Positions 16,113 to 27,000 of a DNA stretch of 64,000 nt are shown here, in pieces (positions within the stretch are counted from its first letter, which is position 1; each line of letters opens with the position of its first letter). This stretch comes from UBA12481 sp012523435 (GTDB lineage Bacteria; Bacteroidota; Bacteroidia; Bacteroidales; UBA12481). Made by a program: the position numbers and the translations under genes. The notes below the pieces were generated by a model that saw only the letters and a program-made list of their open reading frames with translations, was not told where the DNA came from and ran no database searches. The DNA lies in NCBI GenBank assembly GCA_028686135.1, contig JAQUCP010000001.1, forward strand, positions 186,001 to 250,000, given 5' to 3'.

Positions 16113-17348
16113 ATGGAAAGCATCAACCTCATTGATACATTTTCCGAATTCAGGGAATTGAAAAGCATCGACCGGACAACCATGATGAGTGTCCTGGAGG
16201 ATGTATTTAGGAGTATGCTGATCAAGAAGTACGGCACAGATGAGAATTTCGATGTGATCATCAACGTCGAAAAGGGGGATTTTGAAATTTGGAGGAATCG
16301 GATGGTAGTTGAGGATGGTCTATTGGAAGACCCTAACCTGCAGATTTCTCTAAGCGATGCCAAAAAGATTGACGATGATTACGAGGTAGGAGAAGAGGTG
16401 ACTGATGAAGTCAAGCTAGATGATTTTGGGCGCCGGATGATTTTATCACTCCGGCAGAATTTAACCTCCCGGATTCTGGAGCTTGAGAAGGATCACATAT
16501 ACAGCAAGTACAAAGATAAGATAGGAGACATCATCACTGGGGAGGTTTATCAGGTCTGGAACCGGGAGATCCTGATTCTGGATGATGAAGGCAATGAGTT
16601 GATTCTCCCGAAATCAGAACAGATCCCTTCCGATTTTTTCCGGAAAGGAGATTCGGCAAGAGCTGTAGTGGTAAAAGTGGATATGCGGAACAGCAGTCCA
16701 GTCATCATTTTATCACGGACTACGCCGGTGTTTTTACAGCGACTTTTTGAGTTGGAGGTGCCGGAAATCTTTGATGGTCTGATCACGATCAAGAAGATTG
16801 TTCGTATTCCTGGAGAGCGTGCTAAAGTAGCTGTCGAATCCTATGATGAGCGAATCGACCCTGTCGGTGCCTGCGTTGGCATGAAAGGATCTCGCATCCA
16901 CGGGATTGTCAGAGAGTTACGGAATGAAAATATTGACGTCATTAACTATACCAGCAACATCCAACTATTTATCCAGCGTTCCTTGAGTCCGGCTAAGATT
17001 AGCTCAATCAAGCTGAACGAAGCCGATCGTCACGCTGAAGTCTATCTGAAGCCGGAGGAGGTCTCCCTAGCGATCGGGAAAGGCGGGCTAAATATCAAGT
17101 TGGCCAGCATGTTGACTGAATACGAAATCGATGTATTCAGAGATATCGCCGAAACTGAAGAAGATATTGACCTTGAGGAGTTTGCTGATGAAATTGAAGA
17201 TTGGATTCTTGACGAGCTCAAAGCTATTGGATGTGACACTGCCCGTAGCGTACTTGACCTTTCTGTATCAGAACTGGTTAAGAGGACTGATCTTGAAGAG
17301 GAAACCGTTAAGGAGGTTATGAGAATTCTCCGGTCGGAGTTCGAATAG
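16113..17348 (+). CDS. nusA: Transcription termination/antitermination factor NusA
   Basis: NusA binds RNA polymerase and nascent RNA and tunes pausing, termination and antitermination. The 411-aa protein has the N-terminal polymerase-binding domain (about 1-125), an S1 domain around 135-205 (GEVYQVWNREILIL), and two KH domains, with the signature ERIDPVGACVGMKGSRIHGIV and then SLAIGKGGLNIKLA. It ends in a short acidic helical region and lacks the two long acidic repeats of the E. coli protein, as is common outside Proteobacteria. It lies 57 bases before infB. In E. coli NusA regulates its own operon, which makes the leader hairpin upstream of rimP interesting. Confidence 0.97.
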   Translation: MESINLIDTFSEFRELKSIDRTTMMSVLEDVFRSMLIKKYGTDENFDVIINVEKGDFEIWRNRMVVEDGLLEDPNLQISLSDAKKIDDDYEVGEEVTDEVKLDDFGRRMILSLRQNLTSRILELEKDHIYSKYKDKIGDIITGEVYQVWNREILILDDEGNELILPKSEQIPSDFFRKGDSARAVVVKVDMRNSSPVIILSRTTPVFLQRLFELEVPEIFDGLITIKKIVRIPGERAKVAVESYDERIDPVGACVGMKGSRIHGIVRELRNENIDVINYTSNIQLFIQRSLSPAKISSIKLNEADRHAEVYLKPEEVSLAIGKGGLNIKLASMLTEYEIDVFRDIAETEEDIDLEEFADEIEDWILDELKAIGCDTARSVLDLSVSELVKRTDLEEETVKEVMRILRSEFE

Positions 17349-17405
17349 TGGTTAAAACTGATCCTATTCAACCGCCGGGAATAGAAATGGAGGCAAAATA
17401 AGAAT

Positions 17406-20400
17406 ATGGCAGAGGTAAAACGATTAAGCAGGGTTGCAAAGGAATGCAATGTAGGGATACAAACCATTGTTGATTTCCTTCACAAGAAGGGATTCGATAT
17501 GGATAGTAATCCCAATGCAAAAATTCCACCCGAAGCTTTGGAACTGGTCATGAAAGAGTATCAGCAAGATCAGGCTGCCAAGCGGGAGGCGGAGCAATTC
17601 AAGGAGGAACACCGTTTTGAAGCCCGTGCCTCCATATCGATTGAAGACGGGAAAACTCCTGTTGCTGATGAGGAACCTGAACCTGACGAGGTTCTTTTAG
17701 TCCAGGATTCTCGTGGGGTTGGGTCCGCACGTTTTGATTTGATCCAGGACACTGCTCCTCCGCATGAGAAGAAACCAAAAGTTGAAGAAGTTCCGGAAGA
17801 GATTGATATAAAAGTTGAGAAGCCTGTTGGACCAAAAGTGGTTGGCAAGGTTGAGCTTGAAAAGCCCAAAGTAAAAACAAAGGCTAAATCGAAAAAGGAG
17901 AAAGCCCCGGAAGCCCCGAAAGAGGAAGCTAAACCCCTTCCGGAACCGGAAATCCCGGCCGCTGAACCTACTCCGTTAGTACCTGAAGCAACAGAAGCAA
18001 CAGAAGCAACGGACTTTTCGGCAGCAACGGAAGAAAACGAAGCAAAGGACATTCCGGAGGTAACGATAACTAATGAATCTTTGGAAGCAACGGAAACAAT
18101 AGAAAAAACGGAAGAGACAGGTGTCACAGACCTGCCCGAAGCGACCGAGGCTCCGGAAGAGCAAGAGAAGGAGGAGATGATCCACACCACCAAGGCCAGC
18201 GACTTGATCAGTGATCTGAAAGTATTGGGTAAAATCGATATTGACTCGATCAATCAGCGTACCAGACCGCAGAAACGTTCGGCCAAGGCACGGGAGGAAA
18301 AGGAGGCAGCCAAAGCTGCAGAGGCTTCTAAGCCAACGCCAAAGTCCCGTGCATCAGGTGAATCAGCCGAAACTCCGGCTGAACCGAAGCGAAGAATGCT
18401 TGTTCAAGACGGACCAGATCATAAAATTATTCGAAAGCTGGCCGGCCCAACAGTCGTGGGTAAAATTGATTTATCCGCTACCGAGAAGAAGAAAAGTTCG
18501 GCAACAGTCACCGATGACGATAGTTCCAAGAAGAAGAAGCGCAAGCGGATACGTAAGGATAAAGTTTCCGTTAACGATACCATTGCTGTTGAAAAAGATG
18601 GCGCAAAGACGGTCAAGAAAAAGACAAAAGTTAAAAAGCGCGTCAACAAAATTGAGATTTCTGAAGAGGACGTACAGCGTCAGATCAAAGACACGCTGGC
18701 TCGGATCACGCCAAAAGGGAAATCCAAAGGTTCAAAATACCGCCGGACAAGGCGAGAGCATTTCCGTCAGACTGCCCAGGCAGACGCCGAGCGAATGGAG
18801 TTGGAAAGCCATATCCTGAAAGTCACCGAATTTGTTACAGCCAATGAACTGGCCAGTCTGATGAATGTTCAGGTTAATGAGATCATTGCGACCTGCATGA
18901 GTCTGGGTCTGTTTGTCTCAATCAACCAACGGCTTGATGCCGAAACCATCTCAGTAGTGGCAGACGAATTTGGATTCGAAGTTGAATTTATCAGTGTGGC
19001 TGTCCAGGAATCAATTGAGATAGAAGAGGATAGCGAAGAGGAGCTGCAACCTAGGCCACCAATCGTCACGGTGATGGGTCATGTTGACCATGGGAAGACC
19101 TCTCTGCTCGATTATATCCGGAAAACCAATATCATTGCCGGTGAAGCAGGTGGGATCACCCAGCATATCGGGGCTTACAAGGTGGAACTGGAGAATGGCA
19201 AGACCATCACCTTTCTCGACACTCCTGGGCACGAAGCCTTTACAGCTATGCGTGCACGAGGTGCCCAAGTCACCGATATCGCCATTATTGTCATTGCTGC
19301 AGACGATTCTGTCATGCCGCAAACCATTGAAGCGATCAACCATGCCACCGCCGCAGGCGTTCCTATTGTCTTCGCTATCAACAAGATGGACAAGGAAGGG
19401 GCCAATAGTGAACGGATCAAAGAACAGCTGGCCAATATGAATTTCCTGGTCGAAGATTGGGGCGGCAAATATCAGTCGCAGGAGATCTCTGCGAAAAAAG
19501 GCATCAACGTAAACGAATTGCTTGAAAAAGTACTGTTGGAAGCTGAGCTGCTCGATTTGAAAGCCAACCCGGATAAAAATGCCGTCGGATCGGTCATTGA
19601 ATCCTCACTCGACAAAGGTCGTGGCTATGTCACAAACCTTCTGCTGCAAGCCGGAAACCTGAAGGTGGGAGATATTGTGTTAGCCGGGAGCTATTTTGGC
19701 CGTATTAAAGCGATGATGAACGAACGCGGCAATGTTATCAAGACGGCCGGACCAGCTGAGCCGGTGGTTGTGCTGGGCTTGAATGGTGCTCCGCAGGCTG
19801 GCGATAAGTTCCATGTGATGGAATCGGAGAAAGAGGCCAGGGAGATTGCCACCAAGCGCGAGCAGCTGCAACGGGAGCAAGAAATGAGAGCACGTAAACA
19901 TATTACACTTGACGAAATAGGCCGGAGGATTGCCATTGGTAACTTCCAGGAACTGAACATCATCGTCAAAGGTGATGTGGATGGCTCGATTGAAGCTCTC
20001 TCCGATTCGTTACTCAAGCTGTCAACCCCTGAAATTCAGGTAAATATCATTCATAAAGCGGTAGGACAGATTTCCGAAAGTGATATTCTGCTAGCCTCGG
20101 CCTCCAACGCCATTGTCGTTGGATTCCAGGTAAGACCTTCACTAAGTGCCCGAAAACTGGCCGAGAAAGAGGGAATTGAGATTCGTCTTTACTCGATCAT
20201 TTACGATGTGATCAATGAAATCAAGGCTGCTATGGAAGGGATGTTAAGCCCGGAAATCAAGGAAGAGGTAACCGGAACGCTGGAAGTGCTAGAAGCCTTT
20301 AAGATTACGAAAGTTGGAACTGTTGCCGGTTGTATTGTCCGCGATGGCAAGATCTTCCGTGGCTCCAATGTTCGGATCATCCGCGACGGGATCGTGGTTT

Positions 20401-20558
20401 ATGACGGATTACTGGGTTCACTCAAGCGGTTTAAGGATGATGCAAAAGAGGTCACCTATGGACTTGAGTGTGGCTTAAATATCGAGAATTATAACGATAT
20501 CAAGCCGGGCGACATCATCGAGGCTTACACCAGCAAGTCTGTCAAGAAGACACTTTAA
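17406..20558 (+). CDS. infB: Translation initiation factor IF-2
   Basis: IF-2 is the GTPase that brings initiator fMet-tRNA to the ribosome. Residues 1-60 carry an IF2_N-type domain (RVAKECNVGIQTIVDFLHKKGFD begins the first). Residues 60-450 are a charged, low-complexity linker rich in Glu, Lys, Ala and Thr. The GTP-binding domain has G1 GHVDHGKT (558-565), G3 DTPGHEAF and G4 NKMD. Domains II-IV follow to residue 1050. The length is at the high end because of the linker, which contains a short tandem repeat (17985-18011). A strong terminator follows 18 bases after the stop. Confidence 0.97.
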   Translation: MAEVKRLSRVAKECNVGIQTIVDFLHKKGFDMDSNPNAKIPPEALELVMKEYQQDQAAKREAEQFKEEHRFEARASISIEDGKTPVADEEPEPDEVLLVQDSRGVGSARFDLIQDTAPPHEKKPKVEEVPEEIDIKVEKPVGPKVVGKVELEKPKVKTKAKSKKEKAPEAPKEEAKPLPEPEIPAAEPTPLVPEATEATEATDFSAATEENEAKDIPEVTITNESLEATETIEKTEETGVTDLPEATEAPEEQEKEEMIHTTKASDLISDLKVLGKIDIDSINQRTRPQKRSAKAREEKEAAKAAEASKPTPKSRASGESAETPAEPKRRMLVQDGPDHKIIRKLAGPTVVGKIDLSATEKKKSSATVTDDDSSKKKKRKRIRKDKVSVNDTIAVEKDGAKTVKKKTKVKKRVNKIEISEEDVQRQIKDTLARITPKGKSKGSKYRRTRREHFRQTAQADAERMELESHILKVTEFVTANELASLMNVQVNEIIATCMSLGLFVSINQRLDAETISVVADEFGFEVEFISVAVQESIEIEEDSEEELQPRPPIVTVMGHVDHGKTSLLDYIRKTNIIAGEAGGITQHIGAYKVELENGKTITFLDTPGHEAFTAMRARGAQVTDIAIIVIAADDSVMPQTIEAINHATAAGVPIVFAINKMDKEGANSERIKEQLANMNFLVEDWGGKYQSQEISAKKGINVNELLEKVLLEAELLDLKANPDKNAVGSVIESSLDKGRGYVTNLLLQAGNLKVGDIVLAGSYFGRIKAMMNERGNVIKTAGPAEPVVVLGLNGAPQAGDKFHVMESEKEAREIATKREQLQREQEMRARKHITLDEIGRRIAIGNFQELNIIVKGDVDGSIEALSDSLLKLSTPEIQVNIIHKAVGQISESDILLASASNAIVVGFQVRPSLSARKLAEKEGIEIRLYSIIYDVINEIKAAMEGMLSPEIKEEVTGTLEVLEAFKITKVGTVAGCIVRDGKIFRGSNVRIIRDGIVVYDGLLGSLKRFKDDAKEVTYGLECGLNIENYNDIKPGDIIEAYTSKSVKKTL
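17985..18011 (+). repeat. Three 9-base tandem repeats inside infB
   Basis: GAAGCAACA occurs twice and GAAGCAACG once in direct tandem, coding for Glu-Ala-Thr three times in the disordered N-terminal linker of IF-2. The reading frame is kept whatever the copy number, so length variation would be tolerated. Confidence 0.85.
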
Positions 20559-20576
20559 AATGGCAAACTGACTCAT

Positions 20577-20613
20577 AAAAAAAGAGCCGGATGATTGTCC
20601 GGCTCTTTTTTTT
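20577..20613. terminator. Bidirectional terminator between infB and gcvH
   Basis: AAAGAGCCGGA (20581-20591) pairs perfectly with TCCGGCTCTTT (20598-20608) around a 6-base loop. It is flanked by an A run on the left and a T run on the right, so it can end transcription from both the infB side and the gcvH side. Confidence 0.9.
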
Positions 20614-20625
20614 GTTCAGTTTTTT

Positions 20626-21003
20626 TTAACCTATCAGTTTGATGTAGCTCCCGGCATCTAGGAGTAGGTCAAGCTCAGCAGGCTCAGTGATTCGCACTTT
20701 AATCATCCAGCCTTCACCGTATGGATCTTTATTAACGACTTCTGGGGTTGACTCCAGTGCCGGATTGATCTCAATCACCTCTCCTGATACCGGCATATAG
20801 AGTTCCTCAACAGCTTTAACAGCCTCGATATTTCCAAAGGAATCGCCTTTGGATAAAGTCTCCCCTTGGGTTTCCACCTCGACAAATACAATATCACCCA
20901 GGTTAGACTGAGCGTAATCAGAGACCCCTACATAGGCAAACTCGCCCTCAACCCGAATCCATTCATGATCCTGGGTGTACTTTAAGGTATCAGGTACATT
21001 CAT
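20626..21003 (-). CDS. gcvH: Glycine cleavage system H protein
   Basis: GcvH (125 aa) is the lipoyl carrier shuttling the aminomethyl group among the P, T and L proteins of glycine cleavage. The lipoylated lysine is Lys63 in GNIEAVKAVEELYMPVSGEV, and the N-terminal KYTQDHEWIRVEG and middle GVSDYAQSNLGDIVFVE segments are typical. It follows sprA by 58 bases; that gap holds a -7 box (21041-21048), so gcvH probably has its own promoter besides read-through. The neighbours ruvA-sprA-gcvH form an order also found in other Bacteroidota. Confidence 0.97.
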   Translation of the reverse strand: MNVPDTLKYTQDHEWIRVEGEFAYVGVSDYAQSNLGDIVFVEVETQGETLSKGDSFGNIEAVKAVEELYMPVSGEVIEINPALESTPEVVNKDPYGEGWMIKVRITEPAELDLLLDAGSYIKLIG

Positions 21004-21040
21004 GATAAATATTCTTTGATGAGTAATTGGATTTATTGGT

Positions 21041-21048
21041 CAAATGTA
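21041..21048 (-). promoter_or_regulatory. Predicted -7 box of gcvH promoter
   Basis: TACATTTG on the minus strand matches TAnnTTTG, 37 bases upstream of the gcvH ATG in the gap after sprA. The -33 region would fall in the end of sprA and shows no clear TTTG. Confidence 0.45.
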
Positions 21049-21061
21049 TAAAAATCCGGCC

Positions 21062-24000
21062 TTATTGTGTCAGGGTGAATCGGATATTGAACCCGACTTT
21101 AGTATTCGATGTTGGATACGATAAGGTAACCAGAGGTTCGTTGATCACCTGGTCGAAATAGAATCTTAGGTTAAAGCGGCTACTCAACCTGTAATCAGCA
21201 GTCATCTTGATAGTTATCACCTGTTGTCCCGAAGTCAGCTTGTCGAGATCCTCCTCCAGTTTTCGCATGATCATCCGGTTATCACGGTAGGATAAATCGA
21301 GTCTTAAGTCAAGATCCGAGGTAAATTTCCGTTGTGAGCCCCCAGCCATGATCGTTATTGGCACATTTTGGAATTGATACCCAGTGCCGATTACCAGTTC
21401 GTTCGTACGATTTTCCATCAGCTGGTTGTTGTTCAGGCTTAAGGAAAGATTCCTCGTTTTCTTGATTTCTACGCGAGCCTGGAGGCTGTTAACTAGCTGA
21501 GCGTCAAAACTAATCAGTGGGCTTAACTGCTCCGAGATGCTTATCGCCCCAATTTCCCTTTCCGGCAAGAAGTTTTCCTGAACATCGCGGATATAGTTCA
21601 ATCCGTCCACCTCGTCCGGATTATAAAACAGATTGGTGGAGTAAGTCCCGACAGAGTAGGAGCTTCTGTATGCGTGGATCACGTTGAGGTTACGGAAAAA
21701 TTTCTTGACAAATTCAGATTTCCGCAGCCCACTGAATTGAACTCTCCAGTTTGGCAGCATACTTAATACCCCAGGCATTGCGGTTAGATTGATGCTTTCG
21801 GGGTTTTTATTAGAATAGGCTGCCAGGAATGCCGGAATAATCACCTCTTGCGAGGTAGGACCATATCCGGAGGTATATCCCGGAAAGGCGTCTAACTCAG
21901 GATCGTATATCGGGCTTCCAGTCACCTGATTAGCCAGGCGTTGCTCAGCCAGCCGTCTTGAGATCACGTTCCGGTTATTCTTGAACCTCTCAAAAGAGGC
22001 GGAGCGCAGATTTTCACCCTCTTTAGGCAGCTTTTCAAAGGCCGAACCAATCGAGAGATAGCTCATGCTGAAGGTTCCGCTAAACATTTGGCTCTCAACA
22101 TTAAATCGTTCATCTCCAGCATAATAGTAAAACTGTTCTTGGTTCCGATTCATAGAATGGGAGGCCGTGATTTCAATCCGCAAATCCGTGAGTGGTTCAA
22201 CGCTGGCTCGGAATTGAAAGCCTTGGTTTCTTGAAACTGTATAGGCTTGATTTAGGGTGGAGTCAGTAGTTAGCCACATCTGGTCGGCAGCAAAATCACC
22301 AAAGCCATTATCCTGCAGCCCAAAAGCAAATCCCAGGCCGGGGGAGAGCAATCCATTGTAGCTTGTTTGGCCGGCAAACTGGGGCACAGGCATAAATCCT
22401 GGCAGCAGGGTTCCATTGTCCATTGAATAATTCAAGCTGAGCGTTTTCACTCCCATGAGGATTCTCAGGAAGTTTTCTGTTATGAAAATGAGCGGATTCT
22501 CTCTAACTTCCACAACACCTTCCACCTCGATGCGCCCCCCATTGACGTCGAGAGGGGCGGTTATCGTTATACGCCTATCATTTACCACTGCCACTTCTGT
22601 CTCCATAACACGGTTGTTTTGGTCGAAGAATTTGACGCTAACATCCTGTGTCATAAGATCATGAATAATAACCTTAGGCTGTCCCTCCTTCACATTAATC
22701 TTATCGGCTTCAAATCGGACTGTCCGAGTTGGTTTTGCCTGAGTTGCTGTTTGAGCTCGCTTGTATTTATCGTCAATTTTTTTTAGATATCCGATTTTAT
22801 TATACAGGTTTTGCATATTGGCCGATCCATTCAGTTGGAAATTTCCAGCATTTTGGACCATATTCCCAAGTTGAACGGTATCAGCTGTTAGAGGGCCTGC
22901 ACTCCAGTCATAATCAACTCGATAGGCTGCATTGGCGGTCAACCAGTTAAACAATGGGATCTTATTTAACGGAAGGCTATAGGAAGTAATGACGGAGTGG
23001 TGGTATTGAACTGGCCGGCCAAATGACAGAATATTCTGCCAAATGCTATCTCGCTTCTGTTCATAATCAAGTTCTCCTTTTTGAATAGCGCCGTCCGGCT
23101 CATCAATTCTGGCGATGTTGTTTGAATTGAATTCGACCTTTAAAGCCCGGGTCAAATCCCATCTAAAATCGAAGTTTCGGGTCCAGTTGAAATTCTTATT
23201 GTAGGTTGGTTCGAGCTTATAGCCAGGATTGGCAACATTTCGCAGTTGGAGTTCGCTGTACCTTCGGGCCATGTTAGTCTGGAAACGAATCATTGAAGGC
23301 TGCGGATAAAGGTTGAGTTCACGGATAATCCTAAAGGCAGGAGCGTCCAGTGCTTTCGATTTTTTTAGTGGTTCCCAAGGTTTTGGGTTGCCCGAAAAGA
23401 CATAGCTGATCACCCCGTTGTAACTCTTATTGAGGTTGGATTCCGTCTTAATGTTCCTGGCGAATGTCTCGTTAAAGGAATAAGAAAGTGACCAGTTTGA
23501 GATACTATAGATTTTCGGTTCTCGGCGTGTGTTAGGAGATCCCGGTTCCAATCTGACGTTAGTGAAGTTTATACTTTTTCGTCGGTTGTAATCCTGTGCG
23601 GCAAACAAAATCGAATCACGCTCATCCCTTGAGGCTGCATTATCGAGAGCTGCCTGCAGAGGGATATCCGGATCCAGTGGATTATACTGCGGATTCCTTT
23701 TAACCTCGGAAAAACCGAGATACACTGGAAATTGAACACCGAAATTTTTGGGAAAGAATTTTCCAAGCTGCAAGCTGGTAGATACATCATACTGAATGAT
23801 CTCTTCTTTACTCCGATCCTGCACCCTTTTGTCGATGCTTCCAAAACCTGGAACGCTGCTGCTACCGGCCAATGAGATATTCCCCAGGTCGGCAAGAGTG
23901 GCATTAAGGCGGGCATTGGCAGCCCAACCGCCAGACTCATCAAAGTCGGTCAGCCTCAGCTCGTTAAACCATACAATCCCTGTCTTTGGCAATCCATCAT

Positions 24001-27000
24001 CGTAATTTGGATTGTTTGATTTTGAAGGATTTCGGATCCCGATCATGATGGTTCGGACATTTCCAAGGCTAGGATTACCGACTACAATAACCCGGTTTAA
24101 CCCATCCATCATTTCATAGAGGGTTTCCTGGGTAATCTGGGAGCTTTCGCGTCGGATCTCATCATTACGTAACTGCTTGATTTGCTGGAATAGCTCGAGA
24201 GCTACAACAAATTCGTTTTCCGCTGGCCAAACTATCGAGCGATCAGCAAAGCTCAACTGATCATATTTAGCTGGAGGAGTGAGATGAGGAGTTAATTTCA
24301 GGGGAATCTCATACTCATAATAGTTCTTGGTATAATCGGCACCAATCCGGATAAAAGCACGTAAATCATTATCAGCCAGCTGGGTTTCGTCAATAGCCTC
24401 AGCATGTACGAACATTTTGAGCTTTTTATACTGCCTCATGTCAATTGCGCGATTCAGATAAGCAGCCCTGGCATCGCCATCTTCGAGGTCGGTCACCTTC
24501 ATTTCGATTGATTGCTCATTTTTCTGGATCATCTGAGGATTAGTCGGGTCGGTGGTCCGAGTTATTCCTGGAGGAAGCACATAGTTGACTGGAAAGCGGT
24601 TACCGTTTTCTTCAATATTAACAGCTGACACCTCATATTTTGCCCGTGTATATTCAGGTGTTGTCAGGTGTTCCGAGCCTTCCAACAGACTCAGATTATA
24701 CTTTCTCCATTCTCCTTTGACCAACTCGAGGGTAGCAAAACGCAGGATTACCTCATCCGAGAATCCTTTAAGGAACATCCGGATAAAGCGGATAGATTTG
24801 AAATCCTGAATACCGCCAATCACCTTGTCGGGTTCATAAATCGGAACCTTAAACTGATACCAGGTAACCGGATCTCCTTCTTTATTCTTTCCAACAATAG
24901 CATCTGTGATAAAATTCCGGCCAACCTGAAGATCATCGGGGCGCATACTAACCTTATACTGGAAGTAGGACTCCGACTCGTTCAGGGTATTATCCATGTT
25001 GATATCTTCCACATCCGGGAGATTGGTAGATTGAGTGGGGAATGGCTCAGTAGACTGTTCAGAGGTAAGTGAGTTACGCTCCAAACCATTAAATTTCTTA
25101 TATCGATCCAGGATGCCCAGCTGTAAAGCGTCATAGGTGGACCCTCGAAAATACTGAAAATCATCACCTGACGGGTCGTTCAGCATCTCCTCGTAAAGCG
25201 GAGCAGAGGGGTCGACAATACCCATTAGAGAGTCGAGGTAATTGGCAAAAAATGAACGTTCATCCTCATTATTCAGTCCATCCAGTCCGACATCCTGTGA
25301 TTCTCTAGCCTGTGGATCATTATCGAACGCGTTGACAAAAGATTGTGCAACCGGAACCCTTCCCCACGCCGTAGTATCCACATAGTTAAGCGTTTCTTGT
25401 CCGTTTAGTCCGTTTTCGAACGCCTTACGTCCATCTTTAAGAATATCTTCTGAAATGCTACCCAGGTTAAACATCAAAACAGGCTCCAAGTCGTCACGTT
25501 GAATATTCCGTTTTTCGTCCTCCACATAGGGATCCATAAGCCAAAACTCTAGATACTCAACGTTGGCAGCTTCGAAGTCGTTGGTATACAGCGAGCTCAT
25601 GATCCCTCCCCACCTAGTATCCGGAGCCCGGAGGGTACCGTCGTTATTCAATCCTGCCGAATAGGCTGATTGTCTGGTGTCATAATTATATGGACCTCGC
25701 TCTCTTGGATAAAAAGCCACGTTAAGAATCTGAAGGTAGGTCGGGATGCTATTGGGGCTCTCCTTGTACGGGAAAATCTCCTGCTCACGGATTTCCCTCA
25801 CGTAATGGCTGTTTTGTTCCTCCGGATTACCAGCAATATGGGAAGGAGTGGCCGAGTTATTGCGAAGAAACAGTGGGTCAATATGATACCAGGCAAGTTT
25901 TGCCCGGTTGTACCCATAAGCCAGATCGTTACTGAGAGCAGCTTCCGGGAACAGATCCGGTTGACCGTAGGGTGTACTGGAAAGCACCCAGTTCTGCTTT
26001 TGTTTCAGGGTTATAGTAACTTCGCTACCTTCAAAATCATCAATCAACGACTCCCCGCCTTTATCTGTCTTATCTGCGCCTGAATTTACCACGTTAGAGT
26101 GACCCGGGATCAGATGGGCGAACTCACCGGTAAACGTCACCATCGACCGTTCTTTCGTCTGGATCAGGGGGATTTTATCGATTAGCTGGGTGAGCCAGGG
26201 TGCCTCTTTTCGGTAATTGGTATTAAAGCCCCAGATCGTGTTGGCAATCGGTTCATCCCCGATATTGACTTTATTAGTTAATGGCCTTTCGCGCAAATGA
26301 AGGATGGTTCCACCGATATTAAAGTCCTTATTTACACGATATTGCATATGTGTTCCCAACATTGCTTTCGACTGAATTCCGAATTGGGAATTATCCTCCA
26401 GTGAGATCTTAATGGGCGTACCGGATTCAAGCAAGCCCTGATTGATGATCTGGACGGTACCCATGGTATAATCCACGGTGTAATCAGTGTTTTCATTGAG
26501 CTGCATTCCGCCTGCCGTCACCACCACGCTCCCCTGTGGGATATTCATGGCATTCAGTCTGATTTCGGAAGAGGAAGCTGATCGTGAAGAACCCCGTAGA
26601 ATGAACTTATTTTTCTCGGCTGTTTGTCGGGCGACATTTTGTGTCTGGGTATAAAGTTCTTCAAAAACATATTTGTCTGCAATCTCACGATTAGCGGGAT
26701 TTCCTGCTTCGATTTTCTCCCTCAGGAATGAGCCAAAAGGCTCCAAAACCGGAAAAATGATTCGGCCTTTTGATGCGTTCACCGTCAACTGATCAATAAA
26801 GTCAAACACTCCATCCGGCTGGGGGTCCAGCTGAGAATTCAGTCGGTCGAGATTGAGTACCGTCAGCAGAATCTCTCCCTCAATTGCTCCCTCCGGAATG
26901 TAGTTGATTGCTGTACCAGCTTGGTCATTCTGATAGTAAACCTCCATCCTGAAATCCTCAGCATTGATCCTGGAGGTATTCAGGCTATAAATATTTTTCA

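Noticed and set aside
17570..18253. Long open frame antisense to infB (227 codons)
   Set aside because: It is Ser-, Ala- and Val-rich low complexity mirrored from the Glu/Thr/Lys-rich IF-2 linker. It is a shadow of the sense gene.
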